From the NCBI GenBank assembly GCA_015499985.1, contig JAAAUF010001008.1:1-14382 (forward strand): a stretch of 14,382 bases of DNA, in the 5' to 3' direction. The position numbers were made by a program, and so were the translations under genes. The DNA comes from Haplosporangium gracile (Eukaryota; Mortierellomycota; Mortierellomycetes; Mortierellales; Mortierellaceae). Shown piece after piece: positions 8,912-14,382 of the stretch. The stretch's first letter is position 1, and every line of letters starts with the position of its first letter. The notes under the pieces were generated by a model that saw only the letters and a program-made list of their open reading frames with translations, had not been told where the DNA came from and did no database searches.

Positions 8912-10308
8912 ATGGCTTCAGGAAAACGAAAGGCCGATACTGTCGCCTCTGACCATCGCCAGGTATGTTACTTGTGTTGCAGAGTCTATCGCCTATTCCT
9001 TCTTTTTCTTGCTCTCGGTGGCTCTGCTCTTCCTTGACAGTGCTTTGCATGTCATGGCATGTGTGCCTGAAGCTAACACTCAACCACTTTATTACTCTCT
9101 CTGGGAAATGAATGAATGAATGTTACAAAATGACAAAAGGGCTCAGCAGCCAAACAAGCGAGAATGTCGGTGGGTGGCAAGAGTCGAGGACCACTGCCGT
9201 CAGGTACCGAGACCTCGACGACGACCAAGGCACGGCGACAGACCCAACGACAGGTGACAAACGCCGCACGCCTCTTGTCCTTTCTTCATAGATCAGTCGA
9301 ACGACAATACCCCTTAACTAAATTCTCTTCTATCAACTCTCTCTGGCGTAGGCGCCGACCGACAGTGGCCAGACGGCGGCAATCAAGAAACACCCAATCT
9401 TGCTACAATTGGAACAGGCACACGTTCGTATCCTACAGGAGACTATGGACTCTATGAAAAGAGGCGTCAGTTCGACCCAACAGGCCTTGGCAATCAGTCT
9501 CGCGACACAATCAGAGCGCACATACGAATCCCTCAGGACTACAATCGACCTCTTCAACACCAACAATGCAAATATAACATATGCGAATGGTAGCGGCAGT
9601 AGTAGTAACAACAACAGGACGACAGCCATACCGACGCAAGTAGCAGCAGCAGGTGCAGTAGCTATACACCTGGTGCCGGCGTTGAGGATGGTCATTGATG
9701 AACATACAGAGGCTATCTCGAGGATTGCGACCGAGCTGAATCAATGGACTGTGGAGTTGCTTTCAGCTCTGGTCGGGACTTCTTTAACAAGCGCGGGGAC
9801 ACTTGGTGTTGACAGCCTGTCAGCTAACTTTGCTCAACAACAGCAACAGTATCCAAGTTTTTTACGGGTATCAGGACCGAAAGGAGCACCATTGTCGCCC
9901 GTCTCACCTACTACCAGCAGTTCTCAAGAGCAACAACAGCGCCAACCACAGTTCAGATTTGACCGTCGAGCAACAACAATCCGCAGGATGCTGGAAGAAT
10001 GCCAACGGTACAAGGTCTGCAAATACCAGGATCGGTATCTGGGCTACGACAAGGCGACTCAGTTTCATTCCTACCGTGCCGAGGAGCGGTATATCCAGGC
10101 CCGGATGGTGGTCTTTGAGGAGGTCCGGGTCATTATGGAGACCAGAGGTGTGAATGTGAATAATGGTGGTGGCGGTGCAAAAGAGGAGGAGGAGGCGATT
10201 GGATGGTTGGAGAGGGAGTTTTTGAAGATGGATGGGTCGACGGCCAGGTTCCTTGAGACCCTGAAGGAGAGGCAGAAGTTGAGGAAGAGTCAGGTCCGTC
10301 GTGTGTAG
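8912..10308 (+). CDS. Unrecognised 373-aa helical protein with basic N-terminus, three exons
   Basis: The exons are 8912-8962, 9140-9253 and 9352-10308; the introns (177 and 98 nt) are both phase 0. The first donor GTATGT is strong; the second, GTGACA, is weaker. Reading across, residues 1-17 (MASGKRKADTVASDHRQ) join GSAAKQARMSVGGK and then APTDSGQTAAIKKHPILLQL. Residues 1-55 are basic and disordered, with KRK and KQAR clusters suggesting nuclear import. A helical segment (about 65-95) is followed by an Asn/Ser-rich linker, a hydrophobic amphipathic helix region (about 130-175), Gln/Ser/Pro-rich linkers, and a charged helical C-terminal domain (about 250-365) containing CRYKVCKYQDRYLGYDKATQ. 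No signal peptide or transmembrane helix is evident. I recognise no family. The ATG sits directly after a CT-rich promoter block. Confidence 0.7.
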
Positions 10309-10964
10309 TAAATAGCATTTTTTTTTTCATTTTATAGACAAATTTGCAAGAAGGTTCACATTTTGGCCAAGAGGACTTTAGAACGTTTTTTAAGGTAGAT
10401 GAAAACTAGCCTCGTTAGCATTTAGGGTTCCTTTGAATTAAAAAAAAAATCAATCAGCGCGTACTTTGGCAGGGTATGTTTGTATTGGCATCACTACTCT
10501 CTCGCTCTCTCCATCAACAGCGCAGTCCGTTCGAAACGAAAAATGCGCGCTGCACAAAACAAAGCTAGCAGCCCCCTTCAACCAGACCTATTGCTTCGCG
10601 TCGTTCTAACATGAGGTATGGAGGGTTGGGAAAACCCCCTCTTGTAATACTTTCCTCTACTTTACCCTCTTTCTTTCTCTTTTATGGGCCGTGCAAACAT
10701 CTCCCTTCCTCTCTCAAAAAAAGGATTAATCCCTCCCCTCCTCTCCCGAAAGGCGGGCTGAACTTGAGGGTCTGTGTCCTTAAAAAAAATGCTATAAGGG
10801 TTCGTAAATTGCACATGTAAGCATTGCATGTATGTGTAAGGTGTTGGTAGAGTGTCTCTATTGGATTTTGTCTGGCTGGTAGACTACCTGGGAGTCTCTG
10901 TCTTTTTTCGATATGTATGCGCATAGTTGTACAACCGAAAAGAACAGAGCCTCGTTCAAATGCA
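10309..10964. other. Intergenic stretch without a gene, left of the transposon
   Basis: This holds the presumed 3' UTR of the preceding gene, then A-, C- and T-rich runs. A small hairpin-like CCCGAAAGGCGGG lies near 10747 and a palindrome GTTGTACAAC near 10926-10935. A 69-residue frame at 10611-10820 has no credible content. Part of it may belong to the transposon if the true terminus lies further out than 10965. Confidence 0.4.
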
Positions 10965-11007
10965 CTTTTCCCAACTAAAAAAAAGTGAGAAAATGATTTC
11001 ATTGGCT
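10965..11007 (+). repeat. Left terminal inverted repeat (imperfect)
   Basis: It pairs with 14279-14316 on the opposite strand. In the 23-nt inner part ending ATTGGCT, 18 positions agree. The outer part (CTTTTCC then TAAAAAAA) matches after a 4-nt gap. Confidence 0.65.
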
Positions 11008-11051
11008 GGAAGTTCGCCTAAATTTTTTCGCCTAAAAAACAAGCAGCCAAT
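11001..11051. repeat. Subterminal repeats inside the left end of the transposon
   Basis: ATTGGCTG (11001-11008) and its perfect reverse complement CAGCCAAT (11044-11051) bracket two direct copies of TTCGCCTAAA (11013-11022, 11027-11036). Such motifs near element ends are candidate binding sites for the transposase or its Myb-like partner. Confidence 0.6.
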
Positions 11052-11070
11052 CGGGTAGCGCTTTGGCAGT

Positions 11071-11125
11071 CATTTGGGCGGACTTTTTTTTCTCCTTTTC
11101 GATGAAAAAAAAGTCTACCCAAATG
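11071..11125. repeat. Long hairpin-forming inverted repeat upstream of the partner gene
   Basis: Arms of 22 nt (11071-11092 and 11104-11125) match at 20 positions and are separated by 11 nt. Each arm contains CATTTGGG, GACTTTTTTTTC or its complement. It lies 84 nt before the ATG at 11209, in the promoter or 5' leader of the partner gene. Confidence 0.85.
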
Positions 11126-11208
11126 GTTTGTGTAAACAGACCCAATCCATTTTTTTTGTATTTTTTATATATGTTGTTTTTTTCTTTGTTCTTCACTAAT
11201 CTCCAAAC

Positions 11209-12786
11209 ATGACACCCAACGCCGAAAACAACAACCCACTTCCTTCTCCAACTCTCTCTGCGGTCGCTTACTCTCCAGTCATACCTGTCGCTCAGCCTTT
11301 GCAACTACAGCATCCCTCCCATTCAAAGCATTATCAGCAACACCAACGCCAACAACACCACTTGCTACCCCATCAAACAAGCATTCAAGCTCAACCTTCT
11401 CACCTTCAGTACATTCTACAACCAACAATGCCTCATTATTCGGTCCATGGCAATCACATTCCATCTTATACTACCAATTCATATGCCCCTGTCGCCAGTA
11501 GCAGTGCCTCTGCCATACCCTTGCTCCCCGCATGCATACCAGCTGACGCGTCTGTCAGATCGGTTTCTCAACCACTCCTCTCTGCCTCTGGTGCCTCAAA
11601 TCCACACTCTCTACAGCGCCTTCGCTCAAGCACCGCAACACCCTCTATGTCGTCTTCATCTCCTACCCCAATGCCCCCTCCCCATCTGTGCCAACTGCAG
11701 CACCCGTACCAACATCTGCGTCCGTCGTATCCAAAGAACGACCTGTATGGAGAAAGCCAGGCATGGACGCTTTGGTAGCTTATATGAGCAATGTGGATAT
11801 GATGCATAGACGACTCAACCCAGGAAAAACTGCTGGCAACAAAGCTGCTGATATCGATCAAGAAATGGCAAATTACGTCAACAAAGTCTGCAATTTCTCG
11901 CCAACCGACCAAAACTACTGGACAGCAAAGAAGGCCAACAAAAGTTATGGATACGCCCGAACATTGTACGACGAAGCCAACACACTTAGGACTAGCACAG
12001 GCAGTGGCAACACCTCACGGTCAACCCTCAGGGGGGAAATGCTTGCCCTCTGTCCCAAGTTTGACGACTTACACAGGATTTTCAGCGCTCAACTAACGAG
12101 GAATCATCCGCCATCCCGAGATGCTGCACCGGAAGCACGGGCTCATTACAATCTGGAGATGGCAGATCTTATTGTGGAAAGCGAAAGTGATACAGGTAAG
12201 TTATTTTCAGTATTGTATTTTTTGTACTTTGTTATTGCATCATGTTTTTCTCACATTTTCTTTTTTAATCATGGCAGATTCCAATGCTGGAGATGGATCA
12301 AGCACCAAGCGTTCTGCTAAGAAAAGAAAGAGAGCCCCTACTGGCATGGAGTGTATGGATGAGAGAATCAGCCAGCTTAGAACTGCGAGCATCAACAGCG
12401 AAAACAACTTTGCTTTGATTATCGCCGGTCAACATAAAGACCACAGGGCGGCAATGAAGGAAGAGTTAAGGGAGCATCGAGAGGCTATGGACAGGGAAAA
12501 ACAACAGATGGAGGCGAGACGTGAGAAGGAGGAGGCGGAATTTCGAGAGAAGCTGCGACTGAGGGCTTTGGAGCAAGAAGCTGACTTTAAGTATCGCCAA
12601 GATCGCCTGGACACAGACCGAGCAGATTTGAAGGCCCAGCAGTTCGAGCTCAAGCAGGATCGGGACGAGTTCAAGAAGGAAGTGAGGGAGATGCAGAAGG
12701 AAAGAGAAAGGCTTCTTATTCGTGTGTCCGTGTTGGAGAGAGAACAGGAATTGAGACAACGATCGAGATCTTCAGTCATGGTTTAA
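11209..12786 (+). pseudogene. Harbinger partner protein: Myb/SANT-like domain plus coiled coil, frame-disrupted
   Basis: The first ATG (11209, good context AAACATGAC) opens a Ser/Pro/Gln/His-rich segment in frame 1. The conserved part continues in a different frame, open from 11547 and clearly coding from about 11685. The switch fits best near the C-rich run 11674-11683, and I find no good donor/acceptor pair there, so a one-base loss is likely. The second part holds a Myb/SANT-like region (about 11745-12010; Trp at 11748 and 11919, ending near TGSGN). An 82-nt intron (12196-12277, GTAAGT to GCAG) splices into KRSAKKRKR, a likely nuclear signal, and then a long charged coiled coil (12454-12759). 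In other PIF/Harbinger elements a Myb-like protein binds element DNA and helps bring the transposase to the nucleus and target. A shorter product from the ATG at 11763 would retain the domain, so loss of function is not certain. Confidence 0.7.
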
Positions 12787-12794
12787 CTAGCATG

Positions 12795-14219
12795 TTAATT
12801 GTTTCTGTTTCTTGCAACTAAATGTCTATTTCTCAATACATAATCCTTGACTGCATCCCTCTTCGCCTTCACCATCGCGTCGTCAACTTCCTCATCGAAA
12901 CCCTCCAAGACCACCTCCTCATCTGGTACCGCCTCTTGTTGCTCTTGTTGTTGCAGACCTTCCATCACCTCCAGTCGCGGCAAACGAGCAATGCCCCTCA
13001 AATCGACAATCTCCTCCACCGCATCAGTCCGGACGAAGTTGTGAAGTACAACACACGCCATAATCCAACTGGCAACCTTGTCCATGTCCACGCGAGTGTT
13101 GATTTGAATGGGGAGGTTCTGCAACGACTAAAACTTGAGCTTCAGCATGCCAAATGCATTCTCGATCGTCGCTCTTGCACTGCCATGAAGAGAGTTGAAC
13201 GGGACTTGGTCACCTTCACCGCTTCTATAGCGCGACAAGACGGACTGGGACAAGGCATATGCGGCATCCGCAAGGAGATATTCGTGGCCTTGAAAGTAGT
13301 TCGCCTCTGATTTGAAGAGGTAGGTGCGCTTGTAGGCCGAGGAGTCATGCATAGAGCCAACATAACGTGTGGAGAAGTACGTAAATCGTCCAACATGGTC
13401 GCAAACAGCGGTAGCCCCCATGGCATAATCACACTTCCTTGTGATCCAAGCTTGAGACTGGTAAGCGGGTGCCCTATCGAATGGGAAAGGAACGCCATCG
13501 ACTGCTCCTACGACGTGTGGGAATCCAAACCGTTTAAGGTAGAAAGCCTTGATCGTTCTCTTCTTCTCCGCATTCGGCCAGACAACAAATCGAGGAACAA
13601 GCTCCTCAATTGCAAAAATGCATCGCCAAGTGTAAGCAAGAACGGATCCGACGCTGACTCCGAAAATAAACGCGACCTTCTTGATACTGACTCCTTTGGT
13701 TCCGAGGCGGAAGAGTGCGATCTTCATCTGAATGATAATGGAAGCCGGCTCGACATCTTCTGGTTCGTCTTGTCCATTTCCTCCGAACTGCTGACTGGGG
13801 GAGATGAGAGTGACCAATTGATCGAACTGCTCCCTTGTAAGACGGATAATGTCCTTAAATCGCTTTGAACTGTAAGCGTCGAGGACACGGTCTCTCAGGT
13901 CGGAAGAGAAAGGCTGTCGATAGCGTGGAACGAGGTAACGGGCTTCATAAAGGGTCTTGATGGCGAGGTAAAGTCCCTCAAGCAGGATAGGACGTGGTAC
14001 GATACCGAACTGTTCGATCATGGCGTTGTGCTTCTCGAGAGCAAAGAAGAACTCCTTCTTGTACCCCATAATGAGGCGCTCCCTTTCGGTGGTTCTGCGT
14101 CTGACCATCGAGTTTGAGAGTGGAGAGTGTTGAAGGAGAAGAGTCGAGAAGGGGAAAAGTTGCAATCTGCCAAGTATTGGGCGGTAGTATTTGGGAATGT
14201 TGATAATTAAGCCATCCAT
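12795..14219 (-). pseudogene. HARBI1-like DDE transposase with an in-frame stop
   Basis: The frame from ATG 14219 runs 363 codons to TAG at 13130-13128, then continues in the same frame for 110 codons to TAA at 12797-12795. A helix-turn-helix-like region (about residues 174-205) precedes the DDE nuclease. The catalytic residues are D241 (VVGAVDGVPF), D318 (YLLADAAY) and E353 (TIENAFGMLK), spaced 77 and 35 as expected, with the conserved GSMHDSSAY before the second Asp. The stop interrupts the LKGRFxxL-like motif: LKLKF, stop, SLQNLPIQI. The C-terminal part still has the family-typical ASWIMACVVLHNF. The simplest reading is a CAG-to-TAG change (Gln). An in-frame ATG at 14108 is an alternative start. 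Truncation just past the catalytic Glu would remove the conserved C-terminus. Confidence 0.88.
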
Positions 14220-14278
14220 TTAGTCTCCCCCAAAAAAAATAATCGTTGCCCAATTTTTTTTAGTCGCCGAAAATCATT

Positions 14279-14316
14279 AGCCAATAGAATCAATTTCTCC
14301 ATTTTTTTAGGAAAAG
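14279..14316 (-). repeat. Right terminal inverted repeat (imperfect)
   Basis: It begins AGCCAATAGAATCAATTTCTCC and is the partner of the left arm at 10965-11007. It lies about 60 bp upstream of the first ATG of the transposase frame. Confidence 0.65.
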
Positions 14317-14342
14317 ATTTTTTTCGCGAAATAATCTACTTG

Positions 14343-14356
14343 GCAACCCGGGTTGC
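14343..14356. repeat. 14-bp perfect palindrome near the right edge
   Basis: GCAACCCGGGTTGC is self-complementary and lies 26 bp outside the recognised right inverted repeat; a further CAACCCC follows at about 14370. It could be part of the true transposon terminus or flanking DNA. Confidence 0.6.
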
Positions 14357-14382
14357 TCGAATTATTCAACAACCCCTGTACT

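Larger units (their letters stand above)
10965..14316. mobile_element. PIF/Harbinger-type DNA transposon, about 3.35 kb, probably inactive
   Basis: A HARBI1-like DDE transposase (minus) and a Myb/SANT-like partner gene (plus) sit tail to tail, the two-gene content typical of PIF/Harbinger elements. They are flanked by imperfect inverted repeats. The left arm (10965-11007) and the reverse complement of the right arm (14279-14316) share CTTTTCC, TAAAAAAA, GAGAAA, TGATT and ATTGGCT in the same order. Subterminal direct and inverted repeats follow on the left side. The exact termini and the expected 3-bp TWA target-site duplication could not be fixed: the bases abutting these arms do not match, so the real ends may lie slightly outside. 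Both genes look mutated. Confidence 0.8.

Noticed and set aside
10490..10560. GTTCGAAAC near a GCGCA/TGCGC pair, suggestive of a tRNA B box
   Set aside because: No acceptor stem, A box or cloverleaf can be drawn around it.
10611..11002. Short frames on both strands left of the transposon (69 and 106 codons)
   Set aside because: They have low-complexity, non-protein-like translations, overlap the left terminal repeat, and lack a supported start or splice context.
11447..11809. Third overlapping frame (120 codons) in the partner gene
   Set aside because: Its hydrophobic and Cys-rich translation looks like an out-of-frame reading of Ser/Pro-rich coding sequence, and the frames before and after it read better without it.
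13122..13137. GT...AG segment around the transposase stop that could be read as an intron (minus strand)
   Set aside because: It would be only 16 nt, far too short for a spliceosomal intron, and removing it would shift the frame.

Overview
The window looks like nuclear DNA of a filamentous fungus, probably an early-diverging lineage such as Mortierellomycota. The support is GT-AG introns of about 80-220 nt, pyrimidine-rich blocks just upstream of plus-strand start codons, (CA)n, (GTAT)n and CAA/CAG microsatellites, a eukaryotic NOG1 gene, a fungal-type mitochondrial K+/H+ exchange-related gene, and a PIF/Harbinger DNA transposon. The lineage assignment is inference.

Layout, left to right. 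(1) 1-315, minus: an open frame that runs off the left edge, probably part of an unidentified gene. (2) 788-3953, minus: a two-exon gene for a 1011-residue, low-complexity, probably nuclear protein with polyQ, a basic AT-hook-like segment, an acidic tract and three C-terminal ERLRxxQQ motifs. (3) 3954-4387: a divergent promoter region. (4) 4388-5834, plus: a three-exon gene for a mitochondrial K+/H+ exchange-related protein of the yeast YDL183C family. (5) 6122-8274, plus: a three-exon NOG1 gene for the nucleolar GTPase of 60S ribosome assembly, 634 residues. (6) 8912-10308, plus: a three-exon gene for an unrecognised 373-residue helical protein. (7) about 10965-14316: a two-gene PIF/Harbinger element. 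A Myb/SANT-like plus coiled-coil partner gene lies on the plus strand and a HARBI1-like DDE transposase on the minus strand, tail to tail with 8 bp between their stop codons. Imperfect terminal inverted repeats flank the pair.

Both transposon genes appear broken. The transposase keeps its DDE triad (D241, D318, E353) but has an in-frame TAG at 13128-13130. The partner gene needs a one-base frame change near the C-rich run at 11674-11683. The copy is therefore probably a fairly recent, inactive relic. Genes 2-5 look like ordinary host genes; NOG1 and the mitochondrial gene are housekeeping. No tRNA, rRNA, CRISPR array or viral sequence was recognised. Exon boundaries were derived by hand from splice consensus, reading phase and, where available, family resemblance.
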